DNA of 37,000 nt from Planctomycetales bacterium 71-10 (GTDB lineage: Bacteria > Planctomycetota > Planctomycetia > Isosphaerales > Isosphaeraceae): contig MKTT01000003.1 in assembly GCA_001898385.1 (NCBI GenBank), positions 1 to 37,000 on the forward strand, read 5' to 3'. Numbering within the stretch: position 1 is the stretch's first letter; every line of letters starts with the position of its first letter. Positions 1 to 10,000 of this stretch are shown piece after piece. The notes under the pieces were generated by a model. That model searched no databases. It was not told where the DNA came from and was given only the letters and a program-made list of their open reading frames with translations. Both the position numbers and the translations under genes were made by a program.

Positions 1-1
1 G

Positions 2-2509
2 GGCGGGCCGATCGCCGACCAGGCCCGCGAGGCCCTGGGCCGGCTCTGCGACCTCTCCGGCCGCGCCCGCGAGCGTCGCGCCCTCCTGCTGCGCGAGGCC
101 GGGGGGAAGAACGACCCGGTCGAGCCCCTGCGGGCGCTCTGGGCGATGGAGGGGGTCGCGTTCCCCGTCGACGGCGTCCGCCGGGCCCTCGACGACCTGG
201 CCCGGACGGCCCCGGACGACGACCGCCTGAAGCTCGCCCGCGCGAGCCTGGCCCTCCGCGCCGGACGGCTCGACGAGGCCGGCGGCCTGCTGGCCGAGTG
301 CGAGGCCGCCGCGCCCGGCGACCCGCTCGTCGCCCGCGCGCGGCTCCTCTGGGCGAGGTCGGCCGACCACCCCGACGTCGCGGCGAAGGCGGCGAAGCTC
401 GTCCCGGCGGCGTCGCTGTCGACCGCCGAGCGCCAGGCCCTCCGCGCCTGGCTCGCGTCCCGCTCGGGCGACCGCGAGGCCGAGCGCGCCGCCCTGGAAG
501 CCTGGCTGGAGGCCGAGCCCGCCGCGCTCGCCGCGCTGGACCGCCTGGCCGGCCTGGAGGCCGACGCCGGCCGCGCCGAGCGGGCCGCGGCCCTCCGCCG
601 TCGCAAGGCCGAGGTCGAGGCCGTGCGCGAACGCCTCCGCGCCGCGTTCTCCGGCCCCGACCCGTCCCCCCTCGCGGCCGAGATCGCGCGCGACTCCGAG
701 GCCGTCGGCGCGCGCGACGAGGCCCGCCTCTGGTGGCTCCTGGCCGCCCGCAAGGCGAGCGATCCCGCCGCGCGGGCCCGGGCCGAGGACGAGGCGCGGA
801 GGCTCGCCGCCCACCCCGACCCCGCCGACGCGGCGACGGCCGCCGACTGGCTCGGCCCGTTGCTGGACCCCACGGCGACCGCCGACGCCCCCGCGCCCGC
901 GTCGCTCGTCCCAACCTACGTCGACGACGCCTCGGCCCGCGGCCTGGCGTTCACGTTCGACAACGGCCGCAGCGAGCTGCGCCAGCTCCCCGAGACCATG
1001 AGCGGCGGCGTCGGCCTGCTCGACTACGACGGCGACGGCCGCCTGGACGTCTACGCGGTGCAGGGGGGCCCGTTCCCGCCGCCCCCGTCGAGCCCGTGCG
1101 GCGACCGCCTGTTCCGCAACCGGGGCGACGGGACGTTCGAGGACGCCTCCGCGCGATCGGGCCTGGACAAGCTGCCGGGGGGCTACGGCCACGGCGTCGC
1201 GGTCGGCGATTTCGACGGCGACGGCCGCGCCGACCTGTTCGTCACCCGCTGGCGACGCTACGCCCTCTACCGCAACCGGGGCGACGGGACGTTCGAGGAC
1301 GCCACCGACGCCGCCGGCCTGGGGGGCGAGCGCGACTGGCCCACGTCGGCCGCGTTCGCCGACCTCGACGGCGACGGCGACCTCGATCTCTACGTCTGCC
1401 ACTACCTGCGCTGGGACGAGTCGAACCCCCCGCGCTGCCCGGCCCCCGACGGCCGGGGCCTCTCGTACTGCGACCCCCGCGACTTCCCGTCGATCGCCGA
1501 CCACCTGTTCCGCAACGACGGCGGCCGGTTCGTCGACGTGACCGAGGGGGCGGGGATCGTCGACCGCGACGGCCGCGGCCTGGGCGTGGTCGCGGCCGAC
1601 CTGGACGACGACGGCCTGGTCGACCTGTTCGTCGCCAACGACACGACCTCGAACCTGTTCCATCGCAACCTGGGCGGGATGAAGTTCGCGGAGCAGGCGA
1701 TGGAGTCGGGCCTGGCGGCGTCGGGGCGCGGGGGGTTCATGGCCGGGATGGGCGTGGCTTGCGGCGACCTCGACGGCGACGGCCGCGTCGACCTGGCCGT
1801 CACCAACTTCTACGGCGAGTCGACCACCCTCTACCACAACCACGGCGGCGGCCTGTTCAGCGACCGTTCCGGCCCCTCCGGCCTCGCCGCGGCCACCCGC
1901 TACGTCCTGGGCTTCGGCCTGGCCGCCCTCGACGCCGACGGCGACGGCCGGCTCGACCTGGCGCAGGCCAACGGCCACGTCAACGACTACGAGCCGGCGA
2001 CTCGCTACGCCATGCCCGCGCAACTCTTCCTGGCCGACGACCGCGGCCGGCTCCGCGACGCCTCCCCCGAGGCCGGCCCCCCCTGGTCGCTCCCCCTCGT
2101 CGCCCGCGGCCTGGCCGTCGGCGACCTCGACGACGACGGCCGCCCCGAGGTCCTCCTCACGGCCGACGCCGCGCCGCTGGCCTGCTTCCATCAGGCGACC
2201 TCGCCGGGCCGCAACGTCGCGTTCCAACTCGTCGGGACGAAGTCGAACCGCGACGGCGTCGGCGCGAAGCTGACGCTGACCGCCGGGGGCCGCCGCCAGG
2301 TCGGCGTCCGCTACGGCGGGGGGAGCTATCAGTCCGCCGTCTCCCCCCGCGTCCACTTCGGCCTGGGCCCCGCGACCCGGATCGACCGCCTGGAAGTCGC
2401 CTGGCCTTCCGGCCGCGTGGACGCCTTCGAGGGGCTGGACGCCGACCGCGTCTATCGCATCGTGGAGGGCGAGCCGAAGCCGCAGGAGATCCATCCCATG
2501 CGGCGGTGA
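2..2509 (+). CDS. CRTAC1-family protein: helical-repeat N-terminus, FG-GAP propeller, UnbV/ASPIC C-terminus (5' partial)
   Basis: The frame is open from the left edge, so the true start lies outside the window; the ATG at 146 is internal. The first ~280 codons are Ala/Arg/Glu-rich helical repeats resembling TPRs. Then come seven Ca-binding DxDxDG-type loops (for example DYDGDGRLD, DFDGDGRAD, DLDDDGRPE), as expected for a seven-bladed FG-GAP/VCBS beta-propeller. The last ~80 residues (NRDGVGAKL ... FGLGPA ... VAWPSGRVD) match the ASPIC/UnbV domain found at the end of CRTAC1-like proteins. Members are usually exported and thought to act in binding or adhesion; no enzymatic role is known to me. 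The stop is 10 nt from the stop of the convergent glycosidase gene. Family assignment is firm, function is open. Confidence 0.88.
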   Translation, partial: GGPIADQAREALGRLCDLSGRARERRALLLREAGGKNDPVEPLRALWAMEGVAFPVDGVRRALDDLARTAPDDDRLKLARASLALRAGRLDEAGGLLAECEAAAPGDPLVARARLLWARSADHPDVAAKAAKLVPAASLSTAERQALRAWLASRSGDREAERAALEAWLEAEPAALAALDRLAGLEADAGRAERAAALRRRKAEVEAVRERLRAAFSGPDPSPLAAEIARDSEAVGARDEARLWWLLAARKASDPAARARAEDEARRLAAHPDPADAATAADWLGPLLDPTATADAPAPASLVPTYVDDASARGLAFTFDNGRSELRQLPETMSGGVGLLDYDGDGRLDVYAVQGGPFPPPPSSPCGDRLFRNRGDGTFEDASARSGLDKLPGGYGHGVAVGDFDGDGRADLFVTRWRRYALYRNRGDGTFEDATDAAGLGGERDWPTSAAFADLDGDGDLDLYVCHYLRWDESNPPRCPAPDGRGLSYCDPRDFPSIADHLFRNDGGRFVDVTEGAGIVDRDGRGLGVVAADLDDDGLVDLFVANDTTSNLFHRNLGGMKFAEQAMESGLAASGRGGFMAGMGVACGDLDGDGRVDLAVTNFYGESTTLYHNHGGGLFSDRSGPSGLAAATRYVLGFGLAALDADGDGRLDLAQANGHVNDYEPATRYAMPAQLFLADDRGRLRDASPEAGPPWSLPLVARGLAVGDLDDDGRPEVLLTADAAPLACFHQATSPGRNVAFQLVGTKSNRDGVGAKLTLTAGGRRQVGVRYGGGSYQSAVSPRVHFGLGPATRIDRLEVAWPSGRVDAFEGLDADRVYRIVEGEPKPQEIHPMRR

Positions 2510-2519
2510 GTCGCCCTCG

Positions 2520-5258
2520 TCACTCCGGCGCCACGGTCGCGGCGGAGAGGCCGTCGAGGCGGAACTCGACGACCTCGCCCTCGGCACCGAAGTAGCCGCC
2601 CCAGCCGACGCGGATCTCGGCGATGCGGGAGGGGTCGAGCACGTCGTCGCCCTTCTGCGACCAGCCGGCCTTGCCGAAGCTCGTCCAGGGGGCGAACGCC
2701 CGCGCGGGGCCGGGCGTCGCCAGCGCGCGGGCCGTCGGGGCCAGGAACTCGCCGCCGTCGGCCGCGCGGACCACCAGCAGGAGCTGCGCGGGCGTGCGCC
2801 GGCCGGCCGGGACGGTGGAGTCGACGACGAGGCCGTCGGCCCGCGCCAGGTCGACGGGGGCGGGGAAAGTGTAGCACGCGAACAGGTGGACGTCCACGCC
2901 CCCCTTCGTCAGTGTCGCGCGGAACGTCGACGCGCCATCGGCCTCCTCGACGGCCTCGCGGACGAACTCGCCGCGGCCGACGACGGGACGCGGCAGGTCC
3001 AGCGTCTTCAGCGCGATGTTCGGGAGGCCGCCGGTCGTCAGGGGGCGTCGGGCCCGGGCGTGGACGGTCGCCGCGCGGATCAGCACGGCCTCGTACGGCC
3101 CCAGGTCCACGGCGATCGCGCCGCGCCCGCCGGCCGTGGCCGTCTGCGCCGCCTCCGTCGCCGGGTCCAGGATTTCGAGGTCCGTCCCGGCGTCGACGGG
3201 GAGTCGGACGGGCCCCGCGACGGGCGCGCCGGAATCGTTGACGATCAAATAGACGTCGCGGTCGCCGATCCGTCGATGCGTCGCCCGGAGCGGCGAGCGC
3301 GGGGCCGCGGCGACGTCGGGCGCGAGCACGGCGTCGATCGCCGCCGGCAGCAGCGCGGCCGAGGCGTCGGGCAGGAACAGGCCCCCGCCGCCGGCCGGGT
3401 TCGCGGCGGCCGTGGGGAGGGAGTCGGCCGGCTCGGGGCCGAACAGCCGCGCGGCGAGGGCCTGGGCGGCCGGGTCGGGGAACTTCGCGTCGCCGTTCAA
3501 CGGCCGCTCGCCGATCGCCACGACCACGCCCCCCGCGTCGGCGAACGCCGCGAGCCGGGACCACGCCGCGGCCGGCAGCGTGTCCACCCCCGGCAGGACC
3601 ACCACCCGCCAGCGGTGGCCGCGGAACGCCAGCGAATCGCCGTCGAGTTCGGACTCGATCAGCGTGCGGGCGTCGATGATGGTCGGATCCCGCCTCGCCC
3701 GGTACAGGCGGTCGAGGGCCTGGTTGTACAGCGCCTCGACGCGGTTCGCGGCGGTCGCGTCGTGGGTCATGTGCCGCGAGGGCTCGAAGCGGGTCCAGAG
3801 CGATTCGATCGGGTAGACGACGGCGACGTCGGCGACCTGCCGGCCGCCTCGGATCGTCATCGCGATCCGGCCGGCGTCGGCGTTGAGCCGGCGCAGGGCC
3901 TCGTCGCCCAGGCCGTTGAAGCTGTAGTAGCTGGTGATGCAGTTGACCCCGCCGACCATCAGGCGGTGGATCGTGCCGCGGACCTCGGCCTCGGTCACCG
4001 GCCGCTTCGGCCGTCCGTCCCCCTTGGGCCGGTAGTTCTGCGAGTGGTCGGACGTCTCCGACATCACCAGCTCGCGGCCCTCCAGTTCCGCGGCGCTGGC
4101 GGCGAGGCGGGCGACGTGCCAGGGGACCTCGGGCGGGATGCTGGTGAGGCAGTCGATCCCCGGGGCGTCCATCGTCCGGAGGCAGCGCAGCATGTCGCCG
4201 TAGTTCGGGACGTGCGACGCCGTCGGCTCCTCCAGCAGCAGGTGGCCGCCCGAGGGGACGCCGTTCGCGCGGCCCCACGCCTGGAGCCGGCCGAAGTAGT
4301 TCTCCGAGATCAGTTCGGCGACGGTCAGCCAGAAGTCGTGACGATGCTTCGCCCCCTCCGGCCCGGCGTCGAAAACGAGGTCGGGGACGATCGGGTCGAG
4401 GTCGTAGCCCCGGCGCTCGCGGAATTCGCGGGGCAGGGCGGGGGCCCAGGGGAGCGGCCGATAGGGCATGGGCTTGAGGAAGTAGCCCATCAGCGACGGC
4501 TCGTCCGTGAACATCGCCTGGAAGGTCGCCCGCAGGTCGGCGCCGAAGCGCGCGGCGTACGCGCCGTGGGTGAGGTCGACGAACCTTTGCGTCGGCTCGG
4601 GCCGCAGGAGGTTGGGGTAGGGGATGTGGTTGAAGAGGTTGGAATCGGCGTGGGTGCCGTCGAACAGCCGGTCGCGGGTCGCGATCATCACGCGCCAGGC
4701 ACCGGCGGCCGGCGGCGTCCAGGCGAGCTTGCCGTCTCGCAGCGAGCCCGACAGGTCGACGCGGCCGTCGCGGTCGATGCGGCCGTCGCGCTCGGGGAAG
4801 GCCGCCGCGAGGACCAACGCGCCCGGCGGCGAGTCGAGCGAGACGGCCGGGCCGTCGGTGCGGGCGTCGGCGATCAGCAGGCCCTCGGCCTCCCAGTCGG
4901 GGTGGTCGCGCAGGACCAGCCCGCCGGCCTCGCCGGAGGGATACCCCTTCTCGTCGTAGAGCCACTGCGCCATCCCGCGGGCGCGCGCGGCCTCGATCCC
5001 GCGCCGGAAGGCCCGCCACTTCGGCTCGCTCTCCAGGTAGCCGTCGAACGCGACGTTCGAGACCACGCCCCCGAACCCCTGCCGGCCGAGCCGGTCCAGG
5101 AGCGCGTCCTGGTCCTCGTCGCGGTCGGGCCAGTTGTGGATGATCTTGAGGATCCGCGCCGACCGCGGCGGGTCGGCGAACGAGTCCGACGGATCCTCGG
5201 CGCGGGCGAGGCCGCACGCGGCGACCGCGAGGGTCGCGAGAAAGAGCGGGCGATTCAT
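2520..5258 (-). CDS. Secreted GH106-like glycoside hydrolase (alpha-L-rhamnosidase-like)
   Basis: A 912-aa protein. The start is the ATG at 5258, because it has an AGGAG element just upstream and opens a clean signal peptide (MNRPLFLATLAVAACGLARA, cleavage near residue 20); the open frame upstream of it looks noncoding. The motif YDEKGYPSGEAGG (residues ~101-113) and an FTDEP motif (~249) are typical of GH106-type alpha-L-rhamnosidases and related large glycosidases; a Glu in MSETSDHSQ (~400) is a second candidate active-site acid. The last ~150 residues look like a beta-sandwich carbohydrate-binding module (VGWGGYFGAEGEVVEF). It probably cleaves terminal deoxysugars from plant, algal or bacterial polysaccharides outside the cytoplasm. 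It diverges from a heme protein gene. Exact substrate and subfamily are inference. Confidence 0.8.
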   Translation of the reverse strand: MNRPLFLATLAVAACGLARAEDPSDSFADPPRSARILKIIHNWPDRDEDQDALLDRLGRQGFGGVVSNVAFDGYLESEPKWRAFRRGIEAARARGMAQWLYDEKGYPSGEAGGLVLRDHPDWEAEGLLIADARTDGPAVSLDSPPGALVLAAAFPERDGRIDRDGRVDLSGSLRDGKLAWTPPAAGAWRVMIATRDRLFDGTHADSNLFNHIPYPNLLRPEPTQRFVDLTHGAYAARFGADLRATFQAMFTDEPSLMGYFLKPMPYRPLPWAPALPREFRERRGYDLDPIVPDLVFDAGPEGAKHRHDFWLTVAELISENYFGRLQAWGRANGVPSGGHLLLEEPTASHVPNYGDMLRCLRTMDAPGIDCLTSIPPEVPWHVARLAASAAELEGRELVMSETSDHSQNYRPKGDGRPKRPVTEAEVRGTIHRLMVGGVNCITSYYSFNGLGDEALRRLNADAGRIAMTIRGGRQVADVAVVYPIESLWTRFEPSRHMTHDATAANRVEALYNQALDRLYRARRDPTIIDARTLIESELDGDSLAFRGHRWRVVVLPGVDTLPAAAWSRLAAFADAGGVVVAIGERPLNGDAKFPDPAAQALAARLFGPEPADSLPTAAANPAGGGGLFLPDASAALLPAAIDAVLAPDVAAAPRSPLRATHRRIGDRDVYLIVNDSGAPVAGPVRLPVDAGTDLEILDPATEAAQTATAGGRGAIAVDLGPYEAVLIRAATVHARARRPLTTGGLPNIALKTLDLPRPVVGRGEFVREAVEEADGASTFRATLTKGGVDVHLFACYTFPAPVDLARADGLVVDSTVPAGRRTPAQLLLVVRAADGGEFLAPTARALATPGPARAFAPWTSFGKAGWSQKGDDVLDPSRIAEIRVGWGGYFGAEGEVVEFRLDGLSAATVAPE

Positions 5259-5331
5259 GGGAGGGCTCCTGCCGGCGGCCCGGCGTCGGAGTGGGTGGGA
5301 TGAGGAGGCGGGGGGCGCGGGCCCGATCCGC

Positions 5332-5360
5332 ATCCTAGCCGCGCCGGGGGGGCCGGCCAA
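5332..5360 (-). promoter_or_regulatory. Candidate sigma70-type promoter of the glycosidase gene
   Basis: Read on the minus strand: TTGGCC (5355-5360), 17-nt spacer, TAGGAT (5332-5337), about 73 nt upstream of the start codon. The same -10 and nearly the same -35 occur upstream of the gene that starts at 29694. Found by eye. Confidence 0.4.
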
Positions 5361-5423
5361 GGGGGCGGAGGCGTCGCGACGGTCCCCCTCGCGGCTTCAC
5401 GTCGAGAGGGCGGGCGGGGCCGG

Positions 5424-5452
5424 TCGACCCGGCTTGATCGCCTCATTACGAT
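5424..5452 (+). promoter_or_regulatory. Candidate promoter of the heme-binding protein gene
   Basis: TCGACC (5424-5429), 17-nt spacer, TACGAT (5447-5452), about 53 nt upstream of the ATG at 5506. It forms a divergent control region with the leftward promoter near 5332-5360. Four of six bases match in each box, so this is tentative. Confidence 0.35.
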
Positions 5453-5505
5453 GGTGTCAGGACCGTTCCCGGACGTCGACGCCACCCGCGAGCCCCCGCC
5501 GAACC

Positions 5506-6804
5506 ATGACCACCGCCCGCCGCATCCCCTGGGTCGTCATCACCGCCGCCGGCCTCCTCGCGATCGCCGCCGCCCCGCCCCCGGACGGCCCGACGGCCTG
5601 GGCCTCGGGACCGCTCGACGTGGTCGTCGCGCTCCCGCGGCCCGCCGACGCCGCGGCCGTCGCCGGGCTGGTCGGCCGGACGGTCCCTTATTACGAGCAA
5701 GGCGCGAAGGGGCCGGCCGAGCCGTTGGGGTCGCTGAAGATCGCCGGGGCCGTCGCGGACGACGGCGGCCGGACGCTGCGGTTGGCCGTCGACCCCCAGC
5801 CGCGCCCGGCCCGCTACGTCCTGGACCTGGGGCCGATCGCGCCCGCGGGGCCGATCGCCTACGGCCTCGGCGGCGTGGAGGCCGTCCGCATCGAGGGCGA
5901 CGTCGCGACCGCCGACCCCGCGTGGACCGCCTGGCTGCCGACGCCCGACCTCGCCGGCTTCCGCGCGCTGGCGGCGGCCTCCGCCGAGCACGCGCGACGG
6001 CTCCCCGACCTCGCCCGCCCCGGCCTGCTCCGGCTCGACTCCCAGGTCGACCTCCCCCCGGGCGAGGTCGTCGCGACGGTCGAGTCGACGGCGGAGATCG
6101 TCGAGTGCCTGCTCGGCGACGGCGAGCCCGAGGGGGGCGTCGCGAAGTCGGCCGACGGCCGCTGGGTCGCGAAATTCGCGCTCGATGGCGCGCCCCGGCC
6201 CGCCTTCTTCTCGCTGACGATCCGGACCGGGCCCGATGACCCGACGCCCGCCGTGAAGCTGACGGCGTCCGAGGCCGGCTCGCCCGCGCGGGAAGTCGGG
6301 GCGTCGAGCTTCCTCCTGCCGTGGGTCTCCGCGGCCCTGGCCGCCGCCCGCCCGGCCGCGATGGAGATCCCCGACCTGGCCGGCGGCGACCCCAAGCGGG
6401 GCGAAGAGGCGTTCTTCAGCAAGGAGGCCCTCTGCTCGCAGTGCCACGTCGTGAAGGGCCGGGGCGATCGTGTCGGCCCCGACCTGACGACGATCGGCCG
6501 CAAGGGCGCCGAGCACCTGTACCGCAGCATCGCGGCCCCCAGCGAGTCGATCACGCCCGACTTCGTCACCTACACGGTCTCGCTGAAGGACGGCCGCGTC
6601 GCCGCCGGCGTCGTCCGCGCCGAGGGCCCGGGCGCGATCCGCGTCATCGACGCCGAGGCCAAGTCCGTCACCCTCCCCCGCGCCGAGATCGACGAGCTCC
6701 GCCCCGCCGCCACCTCCATCATGCCCGTCGGCCTGGTCCCCGCCCTGGGCGAGGCCCGGATCCGCGACATCGTGGCCTACCTGGGAGCCGTCGCGAACGA
6801 ATGA
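5506..6804 (+). CDS. Secreted monoheme c-type protein with Planctomycete/Verrucomicrobium heme-binding domain (TIGR02603-like)
   Basis: A 432-aa protein. The ATG at 5506 is preferred over in-frame upstream starts because it begins a typical signal sequence (MTTARRIPWVVITAAGLLAIAAA). Residues ~40-290 form an unrecognised beta-rich region with no cysteine motif. The C-terminal ~140 residues contain one heme c attachment site, CSQCH (~310-314), within GEEAFFSKEALCSQCH, then VGPDLTTIGRKG and SITPDFVTYTVSLKDGR. This is the pattern of the 'putative heme-binding domain, Pirellula/Verrucomicrobium type'. A Met in IMPVGLV (~407) could be the distal heme ligand. Such domains are attached to many secreted planctomycete dehydrogenase-like proteins; here no dehydrogenase domain is visible. 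It may carry electrons in the periplasm. The neighbouring glycosidase suggests, but does not prove, a role in sugar breakdown. Confidence 0.82.
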   Translation: MTTARRIPWVVITAAGLLAIAAAPPPDGPTAWASGPLDVVVALPRPADAAAVAGLVGRTVPYYEQGAKGPAEPLGSLKIAGAVADDGGRTLRLAVDPQPRPARYVLDLGPIAPAGPIAYGLGGVEAVRIEGDVATADPAWTAWLPTPDLAGFRALAAASAEHARRLPDLARPGLLRLDSQVDLPPGEVVATVESTAEIVECLLGDGEPEGGVAKSADGRWVAKFALDGAPRPAFFSLTIRTGPDDPTPAVKLTASEAGSPAREVGASSFLLPWVSAALAAARPAAMEIPDLAGGDPKRGEEAFFSKEALCSQCHVVKGRGDRVGPDLTTIGRKGAEHLYRSIAAPSESITPDFVTYTVSLKDGRVAAGVVRAEGPGAIRVIDAEAKSVTLPRAEIDELRPAATSIMPVGLVPALGEARIRDIVAYLGAVANE

Positions 6805-7002
6805 GGCGCGCCGACGGGGCCGATGTTGGATGTTCGGAAATCCGCTCGTCCGTCCGGATGAGACTTGGCGCTGGCGCTGATGTTTGGTTGCATATGAGGC
6901 CCCCCGGCCCGCTCCCGACGGCGCCGGGCGGAGGGAGCGAGCCGCGGCCCTGATGCGCCGCGCAAGGAAGCCGACCGGACCATCATCGAGAGCCGCAACC
7001 CG

Positions 7003-10000
7003 ATGTCGAAACGACCCGCCGCCCGCCGGCCCGCGCCCCGCGTCCGCCGCCGATTCGCCTTCGAGGCCCTGGAGGGCCGCCGCCTGCCGGCTTCGATCGT
7101 GGTCACGAGCGCCGACGACTCGGGCCCGGGGACGCTTCGCCAGGCCCTGGTCGACGCCGCGACGGGAGCGTACCCCGGCCCGGACGACATCACCTTCGCC
7201 GACGACCTGGGCCCGATCGTCCTGACCTCCGGCCAGTTGACGATCGACAGCCCGGTGACGATCACCGGGGCCCCGTCCCGGACGCTGGTGGCCAGGGCCG
7301 GGGACGCGGGGGCGTTCAGCGTCTTCGAGGTCGCCTCGGGGGTGGAGGCGACGCTGGAGGACCTGGAGGTGACCGGCGGCTCGGTCCCGGACTATTTCGG
7401 CGGAGGCGTCCGCAACTGGGGGACGCTCACCATCCGGTCGAGCGCGATCTACGGCAACGAGGCCCGGTACGGCGGGGGGGTCTCCAGCTACGCCGCCGAC
7501 CCCGGCTCGTCGGCCTCGCTGACCCTGGAGGGGGTTGAAGTCGCGTCCAACGCGGCCGGCGACTACGGCGGCGGCGTGTATAACGCGGCCGGAGGGGGGG
7601 CGATCGCCTCGCTGACGATCTCGTCCTCGTCCTTCCACGACAATCGCGCCTTCGACGGCGGGGGCGTCTACAACACGGCCTACGGCGCGTCGGCGACGCT
7701 GGCCGTCTCGGGCTCCACGTTCGATCGCGACGCCGCCGACGGCTCCGGCGGGGCGATCTGCAACATCGTCTTCGTCGACGGCTCGACCGTCGAGGCCGTC
7801 CTGGACGGCGTCACGATCACGGGGACGGCCGCCGAGACCGGCGGCGGCGTCGCGAACCTGGCCTACGCCGCCGGCTCGACGGCCCGCCTGCGGGTCCGCG
7901 ACGACCGCATCGATGGGGCGACGGCCTCCTGGGGGGGCGGCGGGGTCGCGAACGTCGCCTCGGGGGCCGGGGCGACCGCGTCGGTCGGGCGGGATGATTC
8001 CGCGGCCGACCGGCTCGCCTGGCCGCTGTGGATCACGGCCACGGCGGACCTCGGCGGCGGCGTCTACAACTCGGCGTCGCAGGGGGCCGAGGCGACCTTC
8101 GTCGCCCGTTCCTGGTTGATGAGCTGCGTCGCGACGTCCGCGGGGGGCGGCGTCTACAACCTCGCCGACGGCGACGGCTCGTCCGCCCGCGTCGCCCCGC
8201 CCTACGAGCCGGCCAAGGGCGGCTCCCTGCTCGTCACCAGCAATTCCGCCGGCTTCGGCGGGGGGGTCTTCAGCCAGTCGTCCGGCGGCGGATCGGCCGC
8301 TGTCGACCTCTTCGCCGCGTACGTCTCCACGACGTCGGCGACCGATTCCGGCGGGGCGGTCTACAGCCAGGCGTCCGGCGCCGGATCGACGTCTTCCGTC
8401 TCCTTCGTCGGGAGCCTCGCCAGCGTGTTCGCCGGCTCCTTCGGCGCGGGGATCATGAGCACGGCCTACGACGGGGCCGCGGCCACGACCTACGCCCGGG
8501 CCGACATCCGCAGCGCGACGGCCGGGCGCGGCGGGGCCTTCATGAGCTACGCCTACGGCGCGGGGTCGATCGTCGGCCTGACCGTCGAGGATTCGACCCT
8601 GATCTCGTACACGTCGGCCGTCGACGCCTCGGCCGGCGGCGGGGCGGCGGCCTCGACCGTGATCCGACGGACCTCCATCGGCCTGGCGGGGCTGGGCCGC
8701 CGCCCCGCGGGGGTCCTCAACTTCGCCGACGGCGCGGGGTCGACGGCCGTCCTGGACGTCGTCGGCTCGACGTTCGTCGGGCTGGCGGGCGAGAGCGGCG
8801 CCGCCATCCGTCAGGGCGCCAGCGCCGGCGGCGCGGCGTCCCTCCAGGTCTCCGGCACGTCTTTCACGGACAACCAGGCCGCGGGCGACGGCGGCGCGAT
8901 CGCCGCGTCCGCCGACGGCGCGGGCTCGGCCTCGCACCTGGTCGTCGTCGCCTCGACCTTCGCCGGCAACGTCGCGGAGGGCGACGGCGGGGCGATCGCC
9001 CTCGCCGCCCGGGACGGGGGGCTCGGGGCGGGGCAGGTCTCGACCTCCACCTTCGACGGGGGCTTGGCCGCGCGCGACGGCGGGGCGATCCACGCGTCGG
9101 AGAGCGGGGCCGCCCCCGGCTCGCGCGTCGAGGTGTCCGGATCCACCTTCGGCCGCGTCGCCGCGGGGAGGGACGGCGGGGCGATCGCTGTCGCCGCCTC
9201 GGGCCGGACTCAGGTCGGCTGGGTCGTCGCGGTCCGGGATTCGAGCTTCGCCGACACGTCCGCGGGCCGAGACGGCGGCGCCCTGGCGCTGACCTCCGCC
9301 GACTCCAAGGGGGCCTACTTCCAGCTCCTGCGCTCGACCGTCGCGCGAGCGTCGGCGATGCGGAACGGCGGGGGGATCTCGATCGTCACCTCCGCCGGCG
9401 ACGCCCTCCTGGACGTCCAGCAGTCCGACCTGAGCGAAGCCGTCGCCGGCTCCCGGGGGGGCGGCCTCGCGTCGAACGCGGGGGCCGGGGGGGCGGCGCA
9501 GGTCACCGCCCGGGCGACCACGATCCGCGACTCGTCGGCCCTGCTCGGCGGCGGGGCTTCGAACTTCGCCGCCGGCGGCGTCTCGCTCATGCAGTTCTTC
9601 GACGGCACGATCCACGGGAACTCGGCCCAGGCCGGCGGCGGCGGGATCCACAACGGGTCCTCGCAGGCCGGCTCGCGGGCCACGCTCAACCTGTTCGGCA
9701 GCACGGTCGACGGCAACGTCACCGAAGGGAATGGGGGCGGCTTCTTCAACATCGCGGCGGGGTCGACCGCCCAGTCGGTCGTCGTCTCCAGCACGATCGC
9801 CCAGAACCGGGCCGGGCAGTACGGCGGCGGGCTCGGGAACTTCGTGAGCGGCGGCGGCACGGCCCGTCTGGACGTCTCGGCCGCGACGATCGCGGCCAAC
9901 GCGGCCTTGGTGCAGGGCGGGGGGGCCTACAACGGGTTCGCCGACTCGTACAGTTCCGGGGTTTCCGCGTCGCTCCGCTCCACCATCGTCGCCGGCAGCA

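Noticed and set aside
2886..5303. An 805-codon plus-strand open frame opposite the glycosidase gene
   Set aside because: No motif or signal peptide and skewed composition; the minus frame has a signal peptide, a ribosome binding site and GH106-like motifs.
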